From Phallusia mammillata (taxonomy: Eukaryota; Chordata; Ascidiacea; Phlebobranchia; Ascidiidae): a stretch of 64,000 nucleotides of DNA. Made by a program: the position numbers and the translations under genes. The stretch's first letter is position 1. Each line of letters starts with the position of its first letter. This document shows positions 55,819 to 64,000 of the stretch, piece after piece. Below the pieces are notes generated by a model. The model was not told where the DNA came from, made no database searches, and saw only the letters and a program-made list of their open reading frames with translations. Where the stretch lies: contig QLIY01000189.1 in assembly GCA_003260075.1 (NCBI GenBank), positions 141,435-205,434 on the forward strand, written 5' to 3'.

Positions 55819-57439
55819 ATGTAAAGTTTCTTTGTCACCCAATGTTGATTGGTAAGTCGTTTTTATTGTGACATGTTAACTGTATTTTATCATGGGGGGG
55901 GGGGGGGGGGGGGGGCATGTGCAGTTCTTAAAAAGGTTTAACTATAAGAGCGACAATACATTATACCGTTGTATTAAAGACTGAGTGATATCGGTTCTGA
56001 CACTCTTTGACTCAAACCTATTTATGTTTTGCAGATAAATGAAATTCATCAACACATACATGTTTGTTAAAATTGTTGTCAATTGCAAAAATGACTTGAT
56101 GCTTGTTGGTTATTTATATCTGTTTAAAATATAAGTTATATCAATTACCAGCGCCAGTGCAATACAAACAAAATACAAAACAAAATTGTATTGTACTCGA
56201 TGGTGTGCTCACTTCAAATAAACGGCTACCATAGTGAAAAATCTGGTCAAAATGAACGGATAATGTTCAATCTATAAGCAATTAACTCGAAGATTTCGTC
56301 ACAAGTACAGGAGTACCTAAAATGTCATGACGTCGTTTCTGCAAATGACTAAAACTTGTACTTTTTTCGCTTGCACAACATACTGCGGGGAGATAAGACA
56401 AATTGCGCCAAAATTTAAAGGTTTCAAATGGTTATCATACAGAGGCGGGGTCCACGTCTGCATGATACAATTACATTCTTGCGCATTTAACGGGTTTTCC
56501 CTGCTGTGGTCTCATTCTTTTCCTTTCGCTTGTAGTTTCAGAACCAAATTTCCTGTTCTGATGGCCGTTCAATCACCGGCAAACGACAATGGGGTTTTAC
56601 GCTAGCGTTATCGTTTGTGATTGGTTCCCCCATTTTTTTCGTACGAGCCTATGTGACATAACTAGTTGGACTTGTTAGCGGTTAGACATGTTCAGGGCTC
56701 TTGTATTGTTGCAAATAATAATAACAATTTACATTTTGCAGTTGAATATTTACATTTCAGTGTCAAGTTTGACCAGAAGTTAAGTCACAGTTTGTACATC
56801 TTGTTTCGACAAAATATTAGCACCCAATTAAGTCATTTCACAAATTATGAAAAAAGACTGAGCGTTAGAAGACGAAGAAAGCTAGAAAGGCGCAAAAGAT
56901 CACGCAACAAATTCCTGCTTATTCCGAGGGGGGGGGGGCTGTTTCAATACTTAGCAATAAACCATAGAAAGTTTAACAGTTTAAATCCATTTTAATTTTC
57001 AAAATATTGCAAGGGTCTTGTCATAGTTTCCTTGTTCGTAAGACATTTAAAGTTTTTACACAAAAGTAAGATTGACAAGTTGTAACTTACATGTAGGATT
57101 TAAGTCTACGACACTACATAAAACAAAATGCCTATTCAGCGTTTATTAACGAGAAGTGGTTATCCAGGGAATCGAAACCCCGTCACGACAGGATATAATG
57201 TAAAACGAGAGTGCGGAGATGGCGTGGTAGTTCTAACTAACTACAGCAGGGGTGGGCAACCTTTGTTACCGTGGGGCCAAATACAATTGCCAAAACAAAT
57301 TGCCTCGCGGGCCGCAGATTGCCCACCCCTGAACTAAAGCTTTGTAATAGGCTTTCATGTGTTTCAGCTTCTGTGTTTAATTTTAATGCTCGGAGTTCAA
57401 ACTGTTTGCTGTACAGAAAGTGTAATCTAACATTGTATC
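55819..57439. other. Spacer between units 1 and 2
   Basis: It contains the 3' flank of unit 1, a 22-base G-run (55894-55915), the unit boundary near 56455, another G-run at 56928-56938 that replaces about 20 bp present at the matching place in unit 1 (52541-52560), the miniature element 57247-57331 and the presumed promoter region of unit 2. No clear TATA box was identified. Confidence 0.5.
57247..57331. mobile_element. 85-bp hAT-like miniature element upstream of the unit 2 signal exon
   Basis: The ends are CAGGGGTGGGCAACCTTT and, reversed, CAGGGGTGGGCAATCTG. Flanking 8-mers are aactacag / aactaaag (7 of 8). It sits 109 bp before the ATG at 57440. A similar start (cagggttgggcaacctttg) is present at 63867 in unit 3, but the right half is missing there. 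Confidence 0.85.
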
Positions 57440-60400
57440 ATGAAGCGGGAAGTTTGGTTGATACTTTATGTTATTTGGTCGATGTCTGTCGATGGAACGA
57501 GTATCAATACGCCAGAGCAACAAGATAGTCCCATATTAAGTCAGAATTCTATAGCTAAAAATCTACATGGGGTTAACGAGGAGCAAAACGTAGGATTAGG
57601 TTCTGGTGATGAAACTTTGAATATTTCTGCAGGTAACCTTGTATTGCTTATGGCCAAGAAATAAATACATGAACAATGCTAAGCATTTTTAGTAAAAAGC
57701 GCTCTGGTGGAATATAAAGTACAATAAATTACCATATGATATACTTCGTCGAGGGTAATAATCATTCGCGAGTTAGTAATTGCATTTATTTGGTAAAAGT
57801 TGTAATTAGTAGTTTTATTTATTTCGTGACCTAACATGTTCCAGAAATGACGGTGTCAAGATGCCTATTTATTTACCAGTCGCCATTGTTACGTGGGAAA
57901 CTATGACTATTTACAACCAACGAAGTAGTCCTAACAACCGCACATGAGTAGTATAGTATCTAAAACCCAAATTCTTATATGCTGTACATCCGACAGGATT
58001 TTTTAAACAACCAGCATTTTTCTATTTATTTATCTGATTTGGACAGTGCTAGTCTCCAAGGCAGACTTACAGTTTACCCCTATGAAGGTACATGTACTGA
58101 TGGCACCGTATGGCAATTAAAACTATTTTTGCATGGCTTTTTACTCAAATGGTCTGAAACGAGGTTTGGGCACTAAAGCAGTGGTCCGCAACCGAGCGGA
58201 CCGGTACCGGTCTGCGACGTGTTCGTTACCGGGGCGTACATTTTTTCAGGTTAAATACTTTAAAACATTTGCCCATGTCATCCGGGGATAATAAACTAAT
58301 TTATGCGTTTTCATTGCTAAATATTTGCAGTTTTTTGAAGGCCGGTCCGTGATAAAAATTTTGTTTCAAAAACGTTCCGCAGTAGAAAAAGCATGCAGTG
58401 AGCCAAAACTAAGATTTGCCAAGCCCCGGCGGGCTGTATGATTTTTTACCTTTAATTGCCTTCAATTCTAGTTATGTTCTTGGAACTCTCGAATACAGCT
58501 TATTTTAAAGGGGGTTGTCCCAGTCTTTTGGACTGTTTTTTGTTGGTGGCACTACACAGTATTTGCAGACCCTTGATTTAGGGCACTTGAAACATTAAAC
58601 CCATAGCTAAGTCAACCGTACAAGGAGTACGACAGTTGTGTTCAAAAAGATAATGGTGTGGAATTAATCCAAAATTCAGATATTTAATTGGGTTTAACGA
58701 CTGGGCATATTGTACAAAATTCCCCAAACCCGCAGTACCATCACATGACCGGTACTTTTTGCGTGCAGGCTAATTGATAAATTACTTCTCCATTGAACAA
58801 AATTAATTTACTGTAATGGTTTACAGTAAGGGTACCCAAGCACAATACCTAACTGACTTAGACTGTAAACAACTGAAAAATGCTGTGGTTTTGAGTTAAC
58901 CTTTAATAATATTTGAAGAAAAAGTTGTTGAGGGTGTCACGGGTACTAATTTGGTTATGTTCGATTGTAGAGCAAGTTTCTGACTACACAAAGTCAAGCA
59001 CGCTACAACGTAATCTATCTACACCTACTACACTTGTTCTTGTTGGTGCAGTTAAGAAACAGGTATTATATAACATGCAACATATGTATTATCAAAAATA
59101 TATATTATTAAAAATAAACAGAGCAACACACAAAAAAACGTTGTTTATATTTTTTTAATCATTTAAATATTGCTTGCCACAAGTATATGGATAACTAGGG
59201 AAAAACTCCTTCCGAATAAAACATACAGCACAGCCTGCAATTTTACAATTTTGGGGAAATTTAACTTCTTGGTTTTAAATCAAACTGTACATACAATCAT
59301 ACAGAGGACAACAGCAAAATCAGGAAACAACAAAAAACCTGTTGCCAATTGCACTTTTAAAAATAATAACTAAGAAAAAACTCTTCCTGAATATAACATG
59401 TGTAAAATACACTGAAATGACATATTTTTGAGAATCTTCTTGTTTTGTCACAAATAATCGACATGTGATTCGGGCCGGGTTTAGGCTTAGGTTTCTTCCA
59501 AAAAAAAGGGCTTCTTAAAAACGATTCGGGTTCGGGCCGGGTTTCTGACTTGTACTTTCCGGTTCGGACCGGATTCGGACCGATTTTAGGCCCGTTTACA
59601 ACTCTGTGTGATTATACAGAATGCAGCAGCTGGATCACAAATTACTGCAAAACCTGTATCATATAAACCAACAACGATGCCAACAACTGCCACTGAAACC
59701 CAGACAACCAACTACAACGCAACTCAGGTAAAAATCAGGAGTGCTAAGTAAAGACTATAGCAGAAGTCAGTAAATAATATATCACATAAGTTTAATTCCC
59801 GTTTAATAACCTGAAACAGTTATGTTTACCTAATAAACACGACCTGACTCATTTATGGGAAATGACAACGACCAGCTTGTCGCATATAAGCACAGACTAG
59901 GTGTGAGTAAATGAGACAAAACTATCGAAAATACCTATATTGTAATTATACATCTCTATATTTTTTTAATGATCAATTTAACTTGAGCATGTTGATTTGA
60001 ATTGATATAAAATAGGAAAACACCGCAACCGTACAAGATGCAGCGGATGATTTACGATTTGACAATTCTGTTACGCTTAACACAACTTGGAGAACCGAGA
60101 CGATTTCCAATAAGACTGGAAATTCTAATAAACCTCAGGTAAATGCTAACTGCTGTGTGAAAAGTAGAAGTATTAAAAAAGCATTTTAAAAAATTTGTTT
60201 ACGGAGTTGTTAAACTGCATATTTATATGTTAGGTTTTAAAATACGTGAAATGTGGTTATGGGCAAATTTAAACTACATATTTTCTTTGGAGTGTTTGCA
60301 CTTTTAAATTAAACTCCGTCAAAAAACATATTGTAACTGTTTGTAAAATATTTAACTTACAAACGACATAAAAAAGCTTCCAATAGCCTACGTGCAAATT

Positions 60401-61053
60401 TAAATCTAAATTCAACTTTACTCAATTTTTAAAATGCCACTACACAGGTTCGAGGTTATATAGACGCAGCAAAGTGAATTTGAGCGGGCAATTTCCTATT
60501 AGGTTGCACTGCAAGGCGAAACAGGCCGTGTTTGACGTTTCGCAGAAAACTCATGTACAATTTTGTGGTGGTCCATTCTCCCAATGCGGGGTGACATATT
60601 GCTTATGCATAACCACGGATTTTATTTGTTGCCTTAATTAGTAAAAAAATCAAAATGGGACGCAACCACTGAAAAGTTTAATAAATTTGAAAAGGCAATA
60701 AAACTGTGGACAGGGGGCGTTTTGGAAATGGTAAAAGTCACAAGAACATGTAGATCCAAACCAAAAAAAGGTTTGTTTCCAAGCAAAAGAAAACGACAAC
60801 AATAAAATCCAGTTGGTAGAAAATACATGAAGTTCACCCGATTACATTTTCGCTGTTTCAGATAGCTTCGCAAACTGGTTGGATTGTAGGTGTTACCATA
60901 GCGGTTCTGGGGTGTATTGTGGTTGCTATTCTAGTGTACTTATACCATGGCCCACAGAGGTAAGTGCTGTGTTGGCGACTAGCACGATCTTCCTATAAAA
61001 GTAACCATCCCTTCAGGTTGTGTACGACAGACGGAGTGCACCAGATGATATAA
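57440..61053 (+). CDS. Small type I membrane protein, Thr/Asn-rich ectodomain (unit 2 of tandem array)
   Basis: Proposed exons: 57440-57632, 58971-59062, 59620-59727, 60862-60959, 61017-61053. Phases agree (1, 0, 0, 2) and give about 175 residues. Exon 1 begins MKREVWLILYVIWSMSVDG, a signal peptide with a likely cleavage near DG-TS, then an acidic Gln/Asn-rich stretch with a LNIS sequon. Exon 2 reads QVSDYTKSSTLQRNLSTPTT. Exon 3 is Thr-rich (KPTTMPTTATETQTT, ending in NYNATQ). Exon 4 holds the membrane span GWIVGVTIAVLGCIVV followed by AILVYLYHGPQ. The tail is short (RLCTTDGVHQMI, then TAA). Thr-rich short ectodomains with N-glycosylation sequons resemble small mucin-like surface proteins; I recognise no domain and assign no function. 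It probably lies, in opposite orientation, inside an intron of the giant gene. Confidence 0.55.
58179..58400. mobile_element. hAT-like fragment, one end only
   Basis: It begins CAGTGGTCCGCAACCGAG, a typical hAT end. Internal palindromic ggaccggtaccggtc is present. I cannot find the matching right end; the interior fades after about 200 bp. Confidence 0.4.
59305..59373 (+). pseudogene. Decayed copy of the Thr-rich exon in unit 2
   Basis: After atacaatcatacag the sequence reads RTTAKSGNNKKPVANC and then reaches a stop near 59371. It aligns with the start of the exons at 59620 and 54454 and shares their upstream intron sequence (aagtatatggataactagggaaaa and following), but lacks the second half and a donor. 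The intron-plus-exon module was duplicated in tandem and this copy was lost. Confidence 0.4.
60044..60138 (+). CDS. Alternative extracellular exon D of unit 2 (out of phase with the preceding exon)
   Basis: It is flanked by a CAG acceptor and a gtaaat donor and reads DDLRFDNSVTLNTT then WRTETISNKTGNSNKPQ, with sequons NTT and NKT. Near-identical copies occur in unit 1 (53695-53789 and 54868-54962). The exon needs one base from its upstream partner, as exon 1 (57440-57632) supplies, but exon 59620-59727 ends in phase 0 and would put it out of frame. So in-frame transcripts would use exon 1 to D to the membrane exon, or skip D. It may be a mutually exclusive exon or one stranded by module duplication. 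Confidence 0.45.
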
Positions 61054-62100
61054 ATGTAATGTTGTGCTGATTGGTAAGTCGTTTTTATTGTGACATGTTA
61101 ACTGTGTTTTATCATGTGCAGTTCTTAAAAAGGTTTTAACAATAAGAGCGTCAAGACATCATACTGCTCTATTAAGGATTGAGTGATATCGGTTCTGACA
61201 CTCTTTGACTCAAACCTATTTGTATGTTGCAGATAAATAAAATTCATCAACACAGTTACATCAATTACCAGCGCCAGTGCAATATAAACAATATACCAAA
61301 CCAAAATTGTACTCAGATGTGTGCTCACTTGGATAAACAGCTATCATAGTGAAAAATCAGGTCGAAATGAGCGGATAATTTATAAGCAATATGACTCGAA
61401 TATTTCGTCACAAGTACAGGAGTACCTATGTAGCTAAATTTTATTTGCTTGTTATTTTTTGTCACCGTCACTTATTGTTTTCATTCTTTTTCGTTGTGGC
61501 ACCTTAATTACGTTTTTGTGTTGTGGCACCCTCGCTGCTTCCCCTTAGGGGTGATTGGTTTGCAAGGCGTTGATTGCGCCGGAATGTGCCTTCTTATTCC
61601 ACATGCCTTAAATAGCGCGTCGCTAGTCGTTGATATGGCTTTCCTCTGGGCGCTGTGAAACGTGGCGGTGTTGGTGTTGGTATTGGTGTCGGTATTGGTG
61701 GTGGGTTGCCACGTGCCCGGTGTAACGTTGCTTTTACATTGTTTTAAAGATAAGTCGCGCCCATAAGCTAAACCAGTGTGAGGGAGTATAATTGGCTTTA
61801 GTGGTGAGCCGTTATTGAGGGTTCTGGACCACTGTTGCGAATTAACTAAGCAGGCTTGGTGCATCACATCGATTTATCAGGCCTGCCGAAACAATTCCGT
61901 TACACCTACAACGTCATGATGTCGTTTCTGCAAATGACTGAAACTTGTACTTTTTTCGCTTGCACATATTGCAGCAGGATGCCTTGTTGTGACGACAATA
62001 AACTATGCCAAACGTTCAGTGTATGCTGTGTTTAAAGACAAATTGCGCCAAAACTTAAAGGGTTCATAGATTATCATATATGAATACAGAGGGTTTTTTT
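61054..62100. other. 3' flank of unit 2 with a unit-specific insertion
   Basis: 61054-61440 resembles the unit 1 flank. 61440-61880 has no counterpart in unit 1; it is GC-richer and includes a GGTGTT/GGTATT-type short repeat at about 61665-61707. It may be an inserted element, but I see no ends. Confidence 0.4.
61236..61241 (+). terminator. AATAAA polyadenylation signal of unit 2
   Basis: AATAAA lies about 185 bp after the TAA at 61051-61053, in agataaataaaattc. The matching place in unit 1 (about 56035-56041) reads ataaatgaaattc, which lacks the consensus. Confidence 0.4.
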
Positions 62101-63714
62101 CCACAATATCTCCAGAAATAATTTTGAAAGTGGAATTGCCAACGACGCAGCGGAGCAGTTAATTGAGGAGTGAGAGTAATATTTGGGGTCGATCAACAAG
62201 TGGAAAAACCCCCGTAAAAAGGATGCTGTCTTTACGATGGGGGAGGGGGAAACTAATGAGCTGCACTCGGGCCCATCAATTAATTTTTTATCGAGCTTAC
62301 AAAGCCAAAAATGTGTTGCTGGTTGCCAAATATACCAGGTTGCGTCTTTATATTTAACAATAACTCAGACCGATCTATGTGGATATTGTTTAATGGGCCA
62401 AAAAATTGTCATCAGAGCATGTTTTTCACACATGGGCCGTAACAAATGTTTATTCTCACAAATATGACAACAATGCTTACATAAATGCAAGTGATACCAC
62501 CCCAAACCATTTAATAGGCAACAAAACAAAAACAATGCAGTATTTTCTGATCCTAGCCCTTTCACTTGCCAAATATCATTCTGAATAAGCCTATTTACTA
62601 CAATTTCAGACGAACAAGTAGGGGACTCTCCTAATTTGGCAAACCGATCTGCAAAGCGATTGAAAGCTAGAAACAACAATTCTGTAGCAACAGTGTACTG
62701 AATTATGTTGTTGGTTGCCAAATGAGCAATTTGTAATTATAAAGCCTAAAAGAATGGCTCTGCTGGGGGCAACATCACTGGAAGTGTTTCCGTATCGAAA
62801 AAGTGATAAGCTTTGCTCAGCAACTCTTGTGAAACGAACTAATTTCACATCAGGCGTGGCTAGGAAAGCAAACGCTTGCCCTGTTCTAGCCATGTTTATA
62901 TCCGAAAGACAAGTTATATATGCATTTTGTGTCAGCAACAGGTCGGATAGAGGCGGCGTTACGATCAAACGGAGGCTTATGATTGACGAAGACACATAAT
63001 TTTCGAGAAAGGCCAGTGACACCAATTAAGCAAATGAGGTTTGTATCTAGTGAGTCTCACGTCGAATATAAAAAGCCAGGCAGAGATAATTGTCCGAACC
63101 CAAAACTGTTTATAAATGACGGTTTAAAACACAGCAAAAGACTTAAATCAGAAACAAAATACAAAAGTTTTGCTGAAATGAGATTGGCGGAAATGTTCAA
63201 GTGTTTCGATTTGCCGGTGGTTAAACAATTATGTAAAACGCAAAACTTAAGAGTATCAAGAAGTGTTTGAAAGAGTCAGCCGTTTGGTGCTTAGTAGTTA
63301 ACAAACGAAAACGGTCTCTAGTTGTTTCTGCATTTATGTTTCCACAGATTTTACTTGTAACGTGTAGATTTAGAAATAAATACTTTTGAAATTTATTAAA
63401 CCTGTGTTTTCAATTGAATTATCAGAAAATAAAACTAAACCTAACTAAAGTAAAAATTGTAAACGGAATGCATCAAGTGGGGTTTTCTGAGCTAGCTTTG
63501 TTCACCACTGTCATCAGTTGACGTTACATCTGCAAAGGGTAAATTGGGTTAATAAAAACATGCGATATACACCGTAATAATATACATGACAAGGTCAGGG
63601 ACAATTTCGAATAAAAGGCAAATCGTTCACTTAAGTTAAATCCCTAGCGAACCATGCATCAAGACTTTTATAGGTACGAGTTGCTGGAACATGATGAAAT
63701 GAATCTTATTTTTT
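62101..63714. other. Unassigned region with open frames on both strands
   Basis: Frames of 64-139 codons overlap on both strands (for example minus 62365-62721, with a Cys/His-rich LCKHCCHICENKH; minus 62606-63025; plus 62715-62999; plus 62983-63270, ending KYKSFAEMRLAEMFKCF). None shows a domain I recognise. An AATAAA at about 63376 follows the last plus-strand frame. No match to units 1 or 2. It may be a degraded transposable element or exons of an unrecognised gene. Confidence 0.3.
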
Positions 63715-64000
63715 ACAACAGGTATCATGTAGATACAAAAATCTAAACATGGCAGTCGCAGGTAGAAAAATGATGCGACTGCAATGAATCGAAACGCCCG
63801 TCACGACAGGATATAATGTAAAAGGAGAGGGCGGAGATGGCTTGGTGGTTCTAACTAACTAAAGCAGGGTTGGGCAACCTTTGTTACCGTGGAGCCAAGC
63901 TTTGTAATTGGCGTTGGCCTTTATAAGTTTTAACTTCTGTGTTTAGTTTTAATCGGAGTTCAAACTAAACTGTTTGCTGTATAGAAAGTGTAATCAAACA
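63715..64000 (+). repeat. Start of unit 3 of the membrane-protein array, cut by the window end
   Basis: 63725-63765 matches 52677-52715 (atgtagatacaaaaat...gcaggta), and 63785-64000 matches 57160-57430, the region just before the unit 2 signal exon. The last bases (gtagaaag-like tract, then gtaatcaaaca) correspond to a point about 10 bp before the unit 2 ATG at 57440. A third first exon is expected immediately outside the window. Confidence 0.6.

Larger units (their letters stand above)
1079..56938 (+). other. Set of G-runs marking sequence junctions (35 runs)
   Basis: G-runs (approximate): 1079-1088, 1967-1978, 3222-3314, 3450-3459, 3773-3783, 3965-3974, 5471-5481, 6572-6581, 7167-7176, 8568-8577, 9235-9245, 10749-10759, 11360-11369, 12144-12155, 12604-12614, 13322-13332, 13570-13579, 13636-13645, 14390-14399, 17047-17056, 27449-27458, 29875-29885, 30253-30264, 32420-32474, 33721-33730, 34753-34762, 36021-36031, 36240-36251, 36846-36855, 39009-39018, 39198-39207, 40478-40487, 54411-54421, 55894-55915, 56928-56938. 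I saw no C-run of similar length. In most cases the sequence on the right restarts in a diverged copy of the sequence on the left. Most probably these are assembly joins between alleles. Confidence 0.75.
52077..62090 (+). repeat. Tandem segmental duplication, units 1 and 2
   Basis: Unit 1 (52077-56455) and unit 2 (56456 to about 62090) are collinear diverged copies. Matching blocks: 52077-52680 with 56456-57060; 53430-53700 with 58620-58830; 54240-54570 with 59130-59420 and 59620-59730; 54840-55860 with 60000-61085; 56320-56450 with 61915-62090. Unit 2 is longer because of unit-specific insertions (57247-57331, a fragment near 58179, the GC-rich patch at 59470-59600, and 61440-61880). Divergence is greater than between the G-run allele pairs, so this duplication is real and older. 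Confidence 0.75.

Noticed and set aside
55782-55850. A longer tail frame VVYDRRSAPDDINV for the membrane protein
   Set aside because: It looks protein-like but needs a different phase from the membrane exon; the donor AG/gtaagt forces the short RLCTTDGVHQMI tail, whose stop is shared by both units.
61508-61867. 119-codon minus-strand frame with Thr-Asn repeats
   Set aside because: It arises from the GGTGTT-type short repeat; no supporting signals.

Overview
This is a eukaryotic (animal) genomic window. It is AT-rich and has about 107 short exons with consensus splice sites, short introns, hAT-type transposons and a tRNA-like repeat. The compact giant gene and the many near-identical sequence pairs that look like two haplotypes fit a very heterozygous invertebrate such as an ascidian (Ciona-like). 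That taxon is inferred from style only; I saw no diagnostic marker.

Minus strand, 183-51977: an internal part of one giant spectrin-repeat gene that runs off both ends of the coding part seen here. The exons sum to about 16.9 kb, or about 5,600 residues, roughly 50 spectrin-repeat equivalents. The leftmost exon ends in a donor and the rightmost begins with an acceptor, so the true start and stop lie outside. The number and divergence of the repeats, and the lack of EF-hand, GAS2, SH3, PH or plakin modules, favour a nesprin (SYNE/MSP-300 family) scaffold, but the diagnostic ends (calponin-homology and KASH domains) are not in the window. A Ser/Pro-rich disordered linker (about 14.2-16.3 kb) splits the repeat rod. 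At 10305-10470 a candidate alternative first exon with its own ATG joins in frame to the downstream repeats and would make a short isoform.

Plus strand, 52077-64000: a tandem array of a small type I membrane-protein gene, upstream of the giant gene's first visible exon and therefore probably nested in one of its introns. Unit 2 (57440-61053) has a signal-peptide exon, short Thr/Asn-rich extracellular exons, a transmembrane exon and a tiny tail. Unit 1 has the later exons but no recognisable signal exon and one exon copy with a broken donor. Unit 3 begins near 63715 and is cut by the window edge just before its expected ATG. Exon phases allow only certain splice combinations.

Mobile DNA: four hAT-like non-autonomous elements (three with clear 8-bp target duplications), one hAT-like fragment, a GTACTCG-rich inverted-repeat element, a tRNA-derived repeat and a dispersed repeat pair.

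Data quality: 35 runs of about 9-93 G, all G on the given strand, sit at junctions where the sequence restarts in a diverged copy of what has just been read. They look like unmerged haplotype joins. They duplicate or truncate several exons (near 3.2-4.3, 12.1-13.7 and 34.6-39.7 kb), so gene models there must choose one copy.
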